Part shown: positions 33,482 through 40,222 of the stretch, in pieces
Position numbering within the stretch: the first letter of the stretch is position 1
Layout: each line of letters begins with the position of its first letter
NCBI GenBank assembly: GCA_030824295.1
Contig: JAVBYA010000508.1
Span: 1 to 40,222 of the forward strand
DNA: 40,222 nucleotides
Direction of reading: 5' to 3'
From: Bacteroidota bacterium
GTDB lineage: Bacteria > Bacteroidota > Ignavibacteria > UBA10030 > UBA8401
The notes under the pieces: model-generated
Database searches by the model: none
What the model saw: the letters and a program-made list of their open reading frames with translations, nothing else
Told to the model about the DNA's origin: nothing
Program-made: the position numbers and the translations under genes

Positions 33482-33537
33482 TGGCAGGACAGCGCCCTTT
33501 GGAGGCGTTAATCTAGGTTCGAATCCTGGCACGACAG
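33467..33537 (+). tRNA. tRNA-Gln (anticodon UUG) inside the spc operon
   Basis: The acceptor arms TGTCGTG and CACGACA pair fully, with the U1-A72 pair typical of tRNA-Gln. The D stem is GTCC/GGAC, the anticodon stem GCGCC/GGCGT (one G-U) encloses CTTTGGA (anticodon TTG, with the less common G37), and the T arm carries TTCGAAT. Discriminator G at 33537; CCA is not encoded. It lies in the sense orientation between rplR and rpsE, so excision would cut the operon mRNA. Confidence 0.95.
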
Positions 33538-33576
33538 CAACCAAATTACGAACAACACTTACTGTGAGGAAACACC

Positions 33577-34080
33577 TTGGCTCGAATTAAAACAAGTGAT
33601 CTCGACCTGAAAGACAAGCTGGTCCACATCAACCGCGTAGCAAAAGTGGTGAAGGGTGGTCGCCGGTTCAGTTTCAATGCGATCGTTGTGGTAGGCGACG
33701 GCAACGGCTACGTCGGGATCGGTCTCGGAAAAGCGAACGAAGTTGCGGATGCGATCTCGAAAGGGACCGATGATGCAAAGAAGAATGTAGTGAAGGTGCC
33801 GTTGATCAATGGAACCGTTCCTCACGATGCACTCGGCAAGTTCGGTGCGGGGAAAGTACTCCTTCGCCCTGCGGCACCCGGAACCGGTCTGATCGCCGGC
33901 GGCGGAGTGCGTGCGGTGCTGGAGATGGCGGGAGTGAAGGACATTCTCACCAAACAAATGGGCTCAGCGAATCCGCACAACGTGGTGAAAGCCACATTGC
34001 GCGCGCTGCTCTCGATGCGCGATGCACGGATGATCGCAGCTGAACGCGGAATTTCCGTCCAGGAACTTTTTCAAAACTAA
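33577..34080 (+). CDS. rpsE: Small ribosomal subunit protein uS5
   Basis: A 167-residue uS5 at the mRNA entry site, involved in accuracy. RVAKVVKGGRRFSFNAIVVV and VGIGLGKANEV mark the N-terminal domain, with no change evident at the spectinomycin loop. GGVRAVLEMAGVKDI and NVVKATLRALLSM follow. The start is TTG 33577 with GTGAGGA upstream. It follows the tRNA-Gln by 39 bases, so its mRNA may have a tRNA-processed 5' end. Confidence 0.97.
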   Translation: MARIKTSDLDLKDKLVHINRVAKVVKGGRRFSFNAIVVVGDGNGYVGIGLGKANEVADAISKGTDDAKKNVVKVPLINGTVPHDALGKFGAGKVLLRPAAPGTGLIAGGGVRAVLEMAGVKDILTKQMGSANPHNVVKATLRALLSMRDARMIAAERGISVQELFQN

Positions 34081-34097
34081 TCGAAGTGTGAGAGACA

Positions 34098-34292
34098 ATG
34101 GCAGCGCCCAAAAAAATTAAGATCACACAGAAGGTCAGCATCATTGATACACTGGCGAAACACAAAGCCACGATCAAAGCGCTTGGCCTTGGCCGTCCGA
34201 ACTATTCGGTCGTCCATACAGAAACACCGCAGATCCTCGGCATGATCAATAAGGTCCGTCACTTGGTGACGGTCGAGGAAGTGAAACAGTAA
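34098..34292 (+). CDS. rpmD: Large ribosomal subunit protein uL30
   Basis: A 64-residue uL30. KIKITQKVSIIDTLAKHKAT followed by ALGLGRPNYSVVHTETPQIL and a C-terminal MINKVRHLVTVEEV is the whole compact fold of the family. The Shine-Dalgarno is weak (GTGAGAGA). The order rpsE-rpmD-rplO is canonical. Confidence 0.95.
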   Translation: MAAPKKIKITQKVSIIDTLAKHKATIKALGLGRPNYSVVHTETPQILGMINKVRHLVTVEEVKQ

Positions 34293-34307
34293 CGATTACT
34301 TGAAGAT

Positions 34308-34325
34308 GTCCGCCGGTCGGCGGAC
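34308..34325 (+). promoter_or_regulatory. Hairpin between rpmD and rplO
   Basis: GTCCGCC (34308-34314) pairs perfectly with GGCGGAC (34319-34325) around GGTC. A GC-rich stretch (GAGCTCCGGCTCCGGGG) follows up to the rplO Shine-Dalgarno (AGGAGA, 34361-34366). No T-run is present. It could be a regulatory hairpin or a copy of a short palindromic repeat. Confidence 0.5.
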
Positions 34326-34371
34326 AGGCGAGCTCCGGCTCCGGGGCGTTAGTACTTCACAGGAGACAGTA

Positions 34372-34854
34372 ATGGCAAATATTCTCAGCAATTTAACATA
34401 CGCAAAAGGTTCACGCAAGAAAAAGAAGCGCATCGGCCGCGGCCAGGGTTCGGGTCACGGCGGAACATCCACGCGCGGACATAAAGGACAGGGATCCCGT
34501 TCGGGTTCCGGCCTGAAGAGGAATTTTGAAGGCGGTCAGATGCCGCTGGTGCGCCGCTTACCGAAGTTCGGTTTCACTCCCCGCAACCGTGTGGAGTTCG
34601 CCGTTATCAACGTGGAACTGCTCCAGAAATTCATCGACGACAAGCGCATCACAGACAACATCATCACTCCGGAGATCCTTCTTGCTATCGGTGCGGTTTC
34701 CGATAAGCGTGCTCCGGTAAAAGTGCTGGGGAACGGTGAGTTGAAGGCAAAATTGACAGTGTCGGCACACAAGTTCAGCAAATCTGCCGTTGAGAAGATC
34801 ACCGCCGCCGGCGGTACCGCGACGGAGATCCCTAACGCAAAAGCTGCAGAGTAA
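34372..34854 (+). CDS. rplO: Large ribosomal subunit protein uL15
   Basis: A 160-residue uL15, a late-assembly protein. The basic Gly-rich N-terminal arm GRGQGSGHGGTSTRGHKGQG is diagnostic, followed by MPLVRRLPKFGF and a C-terminal globular domain. ATG 34372 is chosen over the in-frame ATG 34300 because AGGAGA lies just upstream and the 24 extra residues are translated hairpin sequence with no L15 character. Confidence 0.96.
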   Translation: MANILSNLTYAKGSRKKKKRIGRGQGSGHGGTSTRGHKGQGSRSGSGLKRNFEGGQMPLVRRLPKFGFTPRNRVEFAVINVELLQKFIDDKRITDNIITPEILLAIGAVSDKRAPVKVLGNGELKAKLTVSAHKFSKSAVEKITAAGGTATEIPNAKAAE

Positions 34855-34873
34855 TCTAATCTGACGATCATCA

Positions 34874-36214
34874 ATGAGCAAATTCACTGAAAGTTTTAGG
34901 AACATCTTCAAGATCGAGGAACTGCGTACGCGGCTGCTGTTCACCGCAGGCCTGCTGATCGTTGTCCGCATCGGTTCCCACGTCACACTCCCCGGAGTGG
35001 ACGCCGGTGTGCTTGCCGATGCGATGCGCAATCAGGCGGACAATACACTCTTCGGTCTGTACGATCTGTTCGTCGGCGGAGCGTTCAGCAACGCTGCTAT
35101 CTTCGCGCTGGGCATCATGCCGTACATCAGCGCTTCTATCATCATCCAGCTTCTTGGCGCTGTGGTCCCGTTCTTTCAGAAACTTCAGAAGGAAGGTGAG
35201 ACCGGACGGAAGAAGATCAATCAATATACCCGTCTTGGAACTGTTGTGTTGGCATTGCTTCAGGCGTGGGGAGTGAGTGTTCGGCTGGAAAGTTTGAACG
35301 CGAACGGTATTCCGATCGTCCCGGTCGAAGTGCAGGGATTCTTCTTCGCTGTCAGCACGATGATCTTTTTGACGGCTGGCACCATGTTCATGATGTGGCT
35401 CGGTGAGCAGATCACGGAACGGGGTCTCGGCAATGGTATCTCGTTGATCATCTTCATCGGCATCATTGCACGCTTCCCGCATGCAGTGCTTGATGAGTTC
35501 CAGCTTGTGCTGTCGGGCGCGCGTCCGGTCATCATCGAATTGATCATCTGGGGTGCGATGCTCCTCATCGTTGCCGGTGTCATCATGGTCACGCAGGGTA
35601 CACGCCGCATTCCTGTGCAGTATGCAAAACGTCTCGTGGGTCGCAAGGTGTACGGCGGCGTCACACAGTATATCCCGATGCGCGTCAATACTGCAGGCGT
35701 CATGCCGATCATCTTCGCACAGTCGCTCATGTTCATTCCGAGCACGATCCTGACATTCTTCCCGGAGAGCGATTTCGTTGGTTCGATCGCCGGATATTTC
35801 CAGTATACGTCCTTCACCTATTCGTTCATTTACGGTTTGATGATCGTGTTCTTCACATACTTCTACACGGCGATCGCGTTCAATCCGACTGACGTAGCTG
35901 ATAACATGCAGAAGAACGGCGGATTCATTCCCGGCATCCGTCCGGGCAAGCATACGTCGGATTTCATCGATAATATCCTGACGAAGATCACCCTGCCCGG
36001 GTCCATTTTCCTGGCGATCATTGCGATCCTGCCGGCGTTCATGGTGAATTTCGGGATCACGTCCAGTTTTGCATCGTTCTTCGGCGGCACCAGTCTGCTC
36101 ATCTCTGTGGGTGTTGCGTTGGATACGCTCCAGCAGGTCGAATCGCATCTGATGATGCGGCATTATGACGGATTCATGAAGAGCGGCAAGATCAAAGGCC
36201 GTATCGGACGGTAA
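34874..36214 (+). CDS. secY: Preprotein translocase channel subunit SecY
   Basis: A 446-residue SecY, the protein-conducting channel of the inner membrane, partnered by SecE (9341). Ten hydrophobic helices can be traced. Characteristic segments are TLPGVDAG in the plug region, ALGIMPYISASIIIQLLG, GERGLGNGISL-type ERGLGNGISLIIFIGI and GFIPGIRPGKHTSDFI. There is no clear Shine-Dalgarno before ATG 34874. Its stop overlaps the map start (TAATG) by one base, and no adk lies between them, as in Chlorobi-type operons. Confidence 0.98.
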   Translation: MSKFTESFRNIFKIEELRTRLLFTAGLLIVVRIGSHVTLPGVDAGVLADAMRNQADNTLFGLYDLFVGGAFSNAAIFALGIMPYISASIIIQLLGAVVPFFQKLQKEGETGRKKINQYTRLGTVVLALLQAWGVSVRLESLNANGIPIVPVEVQGFFFAVSTMIFLTAGTMFMMWLGEQITERGLGNGISLIIFIGIIARFPHAVLDEFQLVLSGARPVIIELIIWGAMLLIVAGVIMVTQGTRRIPVQYAKRLVGRKVYGGVTQYIPMRVNTAGVMPIIFAQSLMFIPSTILTFFPESDFVGSIAGYFQYTSFTYSFIYGLMIVFFTYFYTAIAFNPTDVADNMQKNGGFIPGIRPGKHTSDFIDNILTKITLPGSIFLAIIAILPAFMVNFGITSSFASFFGGTSLLISVGVALDTLQQVESHLMMRHYDGFMKSGKIKGRIGR

Positions 36215-36981
36215 TGGCGATCCATGTGAAATCTCCGGCGGAGATCGAATTGATGCGGGAGAGCAGCCGGATCGTGGGTGATGTGATCAAGTTGGTCGGG
36301 CAGCAGGTGAGACCGGGAGTATCAACAGCGGAGTTGGATGCAATGGCGGAGGATTATATCCGCAGCTGCGGTGCGGAGCCGGCGTTCAAAGGTTATGGTC
36401 ACGATCCGAAGAATCTTTTTCCTGCAACACTGTGTATCTCTATCGACAGCGAAGTGGTGCACGGGATCCCCGGCAAGCGGATCCTGAAAGAAGGAGAGAT
36501 CGTTTCGATCGATGTGGGAGCGAAGAAGAACGGGTTCTACGGTGACGGCGCCTACACGTTCGCGGTCGGTACCGTGACCGAAGAGAAACAGCGGCTGATG
36601 AACGTGACAAAAGAATCTCTCGAGCGGGCAGTACTGCAGGCCGTGGATGGTAATAGAACAGGGGATATTGCACATGCGGTGCAGTCGTTCGTAGAAGCGG
36701 AAGGGTTCTCGGTGGTGCGCGATCTGGTGGGACATGCGGTCGGCCGACAGCTGCACGAAGAGCCGAATGTTCCCAACTTCGGCAAACCCGGAAAAGGGAC
36801 CCTGCTGAAAGAGGGAATGACCCTGGCGATCGAGCCGATGGTGAATGCGGGAACGTACCATGTGCTGACGGCGGCGGATCGATGGACGATCCTGACGCGG
36901 GATGGAAGACCTTCGGCACATTACGAGTACACAGTGGTGGTGCGCAAGGGTTCAGCGGAAGTGTTGACAAACTATCATTAA
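36214..36981 (+). CDS. map: Methionine aminopeptidase, type I
   Basis: A 255-residue enzyme that removes the initiator methionine from nascent proteins. All five metal ligands are present: Asp100, Asp111, His174, Glu207 and Glu238. His83 (VVHGIPG) and His181 match the catalytic histidines. The length is that of the simple type Ia enzyme without an SH3 or zinc extension. It overlaps the secY stop and the infA start by one base each (both TAATG), so translation is coupled across the three genes. Confidence 0.98.
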   Translation: MAIHVKSPAEIELMRESSRIVGDVIKLVGQQVRPGVSTAELDAMAEDYIRSCGAEPAFKGYGHDPKNLFPATLCISIDSEVVHGIPGKRILKEGEIVSIDVGAKKNGFYGDGAYTFAVGTVTEEKQRLMNVTKESLERAVLQAVDGNRTGDIAHAVQSFVEAEGFSVVRDLVGHAVGRQLHEEPNVPNFGKPGKGTLLKEGMTLAIEPMVNAGTYHVLTAADRWTILTRDGRPSAHYEYTVVVRKGSAEVLTNYH

Positions 36982-37199
36982 TGGCAAAACAAGACGCGAT
37001 AAAAATTGACGGAGTGATCTCCGATACATTGCCGAACGCTTCATTCCGCGTGAAATTGGACAATGGTCATGAGATCCTGGCACACATCTCCGGCAAGATG
37101 AGAATGCACTATATCAAGATCCTGGTCGGTGACAAGGTGACGGTGGAACTCTCGCCGTATGACCTGACAAAGGGCAGGATCACCTATCGCTACAAATAA
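36981..37199 (+). CDS. infA: Translation initiation factor IF-1
   Basis: A 72-residue IF-1, an OB-fold protein that blocks the A site during initiation. AKQDAIKIDGVISDTLPNAS and the C-terminal VELSPYDLTKGRITYRYK are diagnostic. ATG 36981 overlaps the map stop; the upstream in-frame ATG at 36882 is inside map and is rejected. Confidence 0.97.
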   Translation: MAKQDAIKIDGVISDTLPNASFRVKLDNGHEILAHISGKMRMHYIKILVGDKVTVELSPYDLTKGRITYRYK

Positions 37200-37217
37200 G
37201 GGTTAAAAGGGAAGACA

Positions 37218-37334
37218 ATGAAAGTTCGCGCATCGGTCAAGAAGATCTGTGAGAATTGCAAGATCATCCGCCGCAAGGGCAAAGTGATGGTGATCTGCAA
37301 GAAGAATCCAAAACACAAGCAACGTCAAGGTTAA
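37218..37334 (+). CDS. rpmJ: Large ribosomal subunit protein bL36
   Basis: A 38-residue bL36, one of the smallest ribosomal proteins. It keeps the zinc ribbon Cys11-x2-Cys14, Cys27 and His32 and ends HKQRQG, so it is the zinc-binding (C+) form. AAGGGAAGA precedes ATG 37218. It lies between infA and rpsM, its normal place. Confidence 0.96.
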   Translation: MKVRASVKKICENCKIIRRKGKVMVICKKNPKHKQRQG

Positions 37335-37352
37335 TCATTAGGAGATTATTCA

Positions 37353-37736
37353 GTGGCTCGTATCGCTGGCGTCGATTTACCCAAAAATAAACGTTCCGTC
37401 ATTGGACTGACCTACATCTTCGGCATTGGTGATGCCATTGCCAAGGAGATCCTTGACAAAGCAGGTGTGGACGTGAACAAGAAGATCGGCTCGTTGACCG
37501 ACGAAGAGATCAACAAGATCCGTACGATCATCCAGACCGATTACAAGACCGAAGGTGCGCTCCGTGCCGAGAACCAGATGAACATCAAACGTTTGATGGA
37601 CATCGGTTCCTTCCGCGGCCTGCGTCATCGTAAAGGTCTGCCGGTCCGCGGACAGCGCACCCGCACGAATTCCCGTACTCGTAAGGGCAAACGTAAGACA
37701 GTGGCAGGAAAGAAAAAAGCAATCGCTAAGAAGTAA
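37353..37736 (+). CDS. rpsM: Small ribosomal subunit protein uS13
   Basis: A 127-residue uS13 that contacts the P-site tRNA and the 50S subunit. ARIAGVDLPKNKRSVIGLTY at the N-terminus, SFRGLRHRKGLPVRGQRTR and a basic C-terminal tail are diagnostic. The start is GTG 37353 with TAGGAGA upstream. It opens the alpha section rpsM-rpsK-rpsD-rpoA-rplQ. Confidence 0.97.
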   Translation: MARIAGVDLPKNKRSVIGLTYIFGIGDAIAKEILDKAGVDVNKKIGSLTDEEINKIRTIIQTDYKTEGALRAENQMNIKRLMDIGSFRGLRHRKGLPVRGQRTRTNSRTRKGKRKTVAGKKKAIAKK

Positions 37737-37763
37737 TTCGATCTTTGATCTGAAAGGAATATC

Positions 37764-38168
37764 GTGGCCAAACAGCAATCAGCGCCGACCGTGTCGGCCA
37801 AGAAGAAGAAGAAAATCCACGTTGACGTCAACGGCAAGGTGTATGTGAAGGCGACGTTCAACAACGTCATCGTCACCATCACTGACACCTACGGCAACAC
37901 CATCGCATGGTCCTCTGCAGGCAAGAACGCCTTCAAAGGCTCGCGCAAGAACACGCCGTTCGCCGCGCAGGTCTCGGCAGAATCCGCTGCGAAGGAAGCC
38001 TATGATCTTGGGCTCCGCAAAGTGGAGGTCTTCGTGAAAGGTCCCGGTTCGGGACGCGAAGCAGCCATCCGTGCGCTGCAGTCCGCAGGCCTTGAAGTGA
38101 CGATCATTCGGGATATGACCCCGATTCCGCACAACGGCTGCCGTCCGCCGAAACGCCGCAGAGTGTAA
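37764..38168 (+). CDS. rpsK: Small ribosomal subunit protein uS11
   Basis: A 134-residue uS11 on the 30S platform. The Lys-rich N-terminus is followed by KATFNNVIVTITDTYGNTIA, then SSAGKNAFKGSRKNTPFAAQ and the C-terminal TPIPHNGCRPPKRRRV, all diagnostic. The start is GTG 37764 with AAAGGAA upstream. Confidence 0.97.
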   Translation: MAKQQSAPTVSAKKKKKIHVDVNGKVYVKATFNNVIVTITDTYGNTIAWSSAGKNAFKGSRKNTPFAAQVSAESAAKEAYDLGLRKVEVFVKGPGSGREAAIRALQSAGLEVTIIRDMTPIPHNGCRPPKRRRV

Positions 38169-38199
38169 TCCATCTTAAAACAGAGGAAGTCAAAATAGA

Positions 38200-38811
38200 A
38201 TGGCACGTAATACCGGTTCCGTCGTAAAACAATCCCGTAAGCTGGGGATCGCTCTCAGCACCAAAGCGAACAAGTACATGGAACGCCGTCCGTATGGCCC
38301 AGGCCAGCACGGAAAAGGCAAGCGCATGAAGGTCTCCGAATATGCGCTCCAGCTGAAGGAAAAGCAGAAGATGAAGTACATCTACGGTGTACTGGAACGT
38401 CAGTTCAGGACCTACTTCGAGAAGGCGACCCGCATGAAAGGCAAGACGGGTGATAATCTGGTGAAGCTGCTCGAACTCCGCCTGGATAACGTCATCTACC
38501 GCATGGGATTTGCGCCGACACGCCGCAGTGCTCGCCAGCTGGTGACCCACGGACATTTCCAGATCAACAAGGCAAAGGTGAACATCCCTTCCTATCAGTT
38601 GAAGACCGGTGATGTCATCACGGTGCGCGAGAAGAGCCGTCAGCTTGACATCATCCACAATGCCATGAAACGCGTGAAAGATGCCTCTGTGTATACCTGG
38701 GTGAGCCTGGACAAAGCGGCGATGGCAGGAACGTTCGTTCGTGTGCCGGAACGCGAAGAGATCCCGATGCTGGCCAACGAGCAGCTCGTCGTCGAGTTGT
38801 ACTCGAAGTAA
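38200..38811 (+). CDS. rpsD: Small ribosomal subunit protein uS4
   Basis: A 203-residue uS4, a primary 16S-binding protein and the usual repressor of the alpha operon. The N-terminal region has no zinc-binding cysteines, so it is the zinc-free form. An S4 RNA-binding domain follows (LDNVIYRMGFAPTRRSARQL and VTHGHFQINKAKVNIPSY). GAGGAAG lies 11 bases before ATG 38200. The position before rpoA is canonical. Confidence 0.97.
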   Translation: MARNTGSVVKQSRKLGIALSTKANKYMERRPYGPGQHGKGKRMKVSEYALQLKEKQKMKYIYGVLERQFRTYFEKATRMKGKTGDNLVKLLELRLDNVIYRMGFAPTRRSARQLVTHGHFQINKAKVNIPSYQLKTGDVITVREKSRQLDIIHNAMKRVKDASVYTWVSLDKAAMAGTFVRVPEREEIPMLANEQLVVELYSK

Positions 38812-38848
38812 TCCAAACGATTTTCCTATACTTGGTGAGAACCGAACT

Positions 38849-39835
38849 ATGAGCAATACACAATTTCAAATGCCGGATAACGTGGTGCTGGAGGATACCT
38901 CCGCCACCGACCGTTTCGGTCGCTTCATCGTTCAGCCGCTGGAAAAGGGATACGGGGTGACGATCGGTAATGCACTGCGCCGCGTGCTGCTCTCTTCGCT
39001 CCCAGGCTATGCGATCACAGCCATCCGCATCGAAGGGATCGTCCACGAGTTCACCGCACTGCCGGGGATCGTGGAGGATGTGACAGATATGATCCTGAAC
39101 CTGAAACAGGTCCGCCTGAAAGCCACCAACAAGAAGGTCGGCAAAGTAACGGTGCATCTGAAGGGACAGGGAAGATTCCTCGCTGGTGATATCCAGAAAG
39201 CCAGCCCGGAAGTGGAGATCCTCAATCCTGAACTGCATATTGCGACGCTGAACAAAGATGCAGATTTCGAGATGGAGTTCCGCATCGGTCGCGGTAAAGG
39301 ATATGTGACCGCTGAAGAGAACAAGATGCCCGATCAGCCGGTCGGTATGATCACCATCGATTCTATCTTTACCCCCATCGTCAACGTCCGCTACAACGTC
39401 GAGTCCACACGCGTTGGTCAGCAGACAGACTATGAGAAACTCGTGCTCGAGGTCGAGACCGACGGTTCCATCGCTCCGAAGGATGCGGTGGCGTATGCCG
39501 GAAAAGTGCTGCGCGACCATATCCAGTTCTTCATCAATTTCGATGCAACACAGGAGACGGAGAAAGAGGATAACGAACGTGACGAAGAGATCTCCCGCAT
39601 CCGCAAGATCCTGCTGACGCCGGTGGACGAACTGGAACTCTCGGTCCGTTCGCACAATTGCCTGCGCGCAGCGGACATCAAAACGCTCGGCGACCTCGTC
39701 CGCAAGGACGAAGCAGAGTTGCTGAAGTTCAGGAACTTCGGCCGCAAATCCCTTGCGGAACTCTCGGCCATCGTGGAAATTAACAATCTCACATTCGGCA
39801 TGGATGTCGATAAATATTTGAAAGACAGCGACTAA
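38849..39835 (+). CDS. rpoA: RNA polymerase alpha subunit
   Basis: A 328-residue alpha subunit. The N-terminal assembly domain (about 1-235) has EKGYGVTIGNALRRVLLSSL and the conserved EFTALPGIVEDVTDMILNLK. The C-terminal domain (about 250-322) has RSHNCLRAADIKTLGDLV, in which Arg267 and Asn270 correspond to E. coli Arg265 and Asn268, used for UP-element and activator contact. ATG 38849 is preferred to an in-frame ATG at 38741 inside rpsD; GGTGAGA precedes it. Confidence 0.98.
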   Translation: MSNTQFQMPDNVVLEDTSATDRFGRFIVQPLEKGYGVTIGNALRRVLLSSLPGYAITAIRIEGIVHEFTALPGIVEDVTDMILNLKQVRLKATNKKVGKVTVHLKGQGRFLAGDIQKASPEVEILNPELHIATLNKDADFEMEFRIGRGKGYVTAEENKMPDQPVGMITIDSIFTPIVNVRYNVESTRVGQQTDYEKLVLEVETDGSIAPKDAVAYAGKVLRDHIQFFINFDATQETEKEDNERDEEISRIRKILLTPVDELELSVRSHNCLRAADIKTLGDLVRKDEAELLKFRNFGRKSLAELSAIVEINNLTFGMDVDKYLKDSD

Positions 39836-39849
39836 AAGGAAGAGCAGAA

Positions 39850-40222
39850 ATGATACACGGACGATCGGGAAGAAAATTACAACGCACGGCAAGCCATCGC
39901 AAAGCTCTGTTGAATGCACTCTCAACGGAACTGCTTCGGCACAAACGCATCCAAACGACTCTGGCAAAAGCGAAAGAGACCAGGATGTTCGTGGAGAAAC
40001 TGATCACCCGCGCAAAGAACGCCGTTGCGAACGAGGTGGAAGGCGGACCGAAGAATATCCATGCGCGCCGTGAAGTCGCCCGCCACATCAACGACAAAGA
40101 AGTGGTCAAAATGCTCTTCGCTGAGATCGCTCCGAAAGTGGCAACGCGTCCGGGCGGATACACCCGTGTGATCAAATTGGGTCAGCGTCTCGGTGACGGC
40201 GCCCATGTGGCAATGATCGAAT
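39850..40222 (+). CDS. rplQ: Large ribosomal subunit protein bL17 (cut by window end)
   Basis: The first 124 codons of bL17, a tunnel-exit protein. MIHGRSGRKLQRTASHRKAL is the family N-terminus, and GGYTRVIKLGQRLGDGAHVA is the conserved C-terminal core, so only a short tail is missing. AAGGAAG precedes ATG 39850, 15 bases after rpoA. It closes the alpha operon, as usual. Confidence 0.95.
   Translation, partial: MIHGRSGRKLQRTASHRKALLNALSTELLRHKRIQTTLAKAKETRMFVEKLITRAKNAVANEVEGGPKNIHARREVARHINDKEVVKMLFAEIAPKVATRPGGYTRVIKLGQRLGDGAHVAMIE

Noticed and set aside
33467..33537. tRNA-Gln as the attachment site of an integrated mobile element
   Set aside because: The near repeat is of the tRNA 5' end, not the 3' end usually duplicated by integrases, and no integrase or foreign genes lie nearby.
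34300..34371. N-terminal extension of rplO
   Set aside because: It is translated hairpin and GC-rich spacer, while ATG 34372 has AGGAGA and the normal L15 N-terminus.
36882..36980. Longer infA start at 36882
   Set aside because: It lies inside the map gene in another frame; the normal IF-1 start is ATG 36981.
38741..38848. Longer rpoA start at 38741
   Set aside because: It is inside rpsD in another frame; ATG 38849 has a Shine-Dalgarno and the family N-terminus.

Overview
The window is a chromosomal segment that is almost entirely the core translation and transcription gene cluster of a moderately GC-rich, Gram-negative-type bacterium. An outer-membrane-style DUF5916 protein, a DUF2723 membrane protein, the order rpoB-rpoC-rpsL-rpsG-fusA-tuf-rpsJ, a zinc-free S14, and map directly after secY without adk all fit the Bacteroidota/Chlorobiota/Ignavibacteriota (FCB) group, probably the Ignavibacteria/Chlorobi side. 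This placement is inference from gene content, not from a database search.

Layout. Positions 1-1000 hold a probable 3' gene remnant, a four-helix membrane protein and a convergent small exported protein. Positions 1111-6587 form an apparent envelope-signalling operon: ECF sigma factor, membrane anti-sigma factor with a C-terminal HEAT-repeat domain, a DUF4097 repeat protein with an exact 18-residue period, and a DUF5916 outer-membrane protein. Positions 6686-8482 encode a DUF2723 polytopic protein. From about 8494 a good promoter drives tRNA-Thr(UGU), tRNA-Tyr(GUA), tRNA-Thr(GGU), tRNA-Gly(UCC), rpmG, tRNA-Trp(CCA), secE, nusG, rplK, rplA, rplJ, rplL, rpoB and rpoC. A near-consensus promoter (TTGACA, 17 bp, TATATT) after rpoC starts the str-S10-spc-alpha run: rpsL, rpsG, fusA, tuf, rpsJ, rplC, rplD, rplW, rplB, rpsS, rplV, rpsC, rplP, rpmC, rpsQ, rplN, rplX, rplE, rpsN, rpsH, rplF, rplR, tRNA-Gln(UUG), rpsE, rpmD, rplO, secY, map, infA, rpmJ, rpsM, rpsK, rpsD, rpoA and a truncated rplQ. 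Everything from 1111 to the end lies on the plus strand.

Most notable points. (1) rpoB carries an in-frame amber codon (13136-13138) where a tyrosine is expected, in an otherwise intact and well-conserved reading frame. (2) A tRNA-Gln gene sits inside the spc operon between rplR and rpsE, preceded by a 13/14 copy of its own 5' end. (3) Several strong stem-loops without U-tracts lie at exactly the intergenic points where ribosomal-protein feedback or mRNA processing acts in model bacteria (rplL-rpoB, rpoB-rpoC, tuf-rpsJ, rplX-rplE, rpmD-rplO, rplJ leader). (4) The rifampicin pocket of the beta subunit has Asn at the position of E. coli His526. (5) The sigma/anti-sigma-HEAT/DUF4097/DUF5916 set looks like a self-contained envelope sensing system. 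I saw no CRISPR array, insertion sequence, prophage or replication origin.
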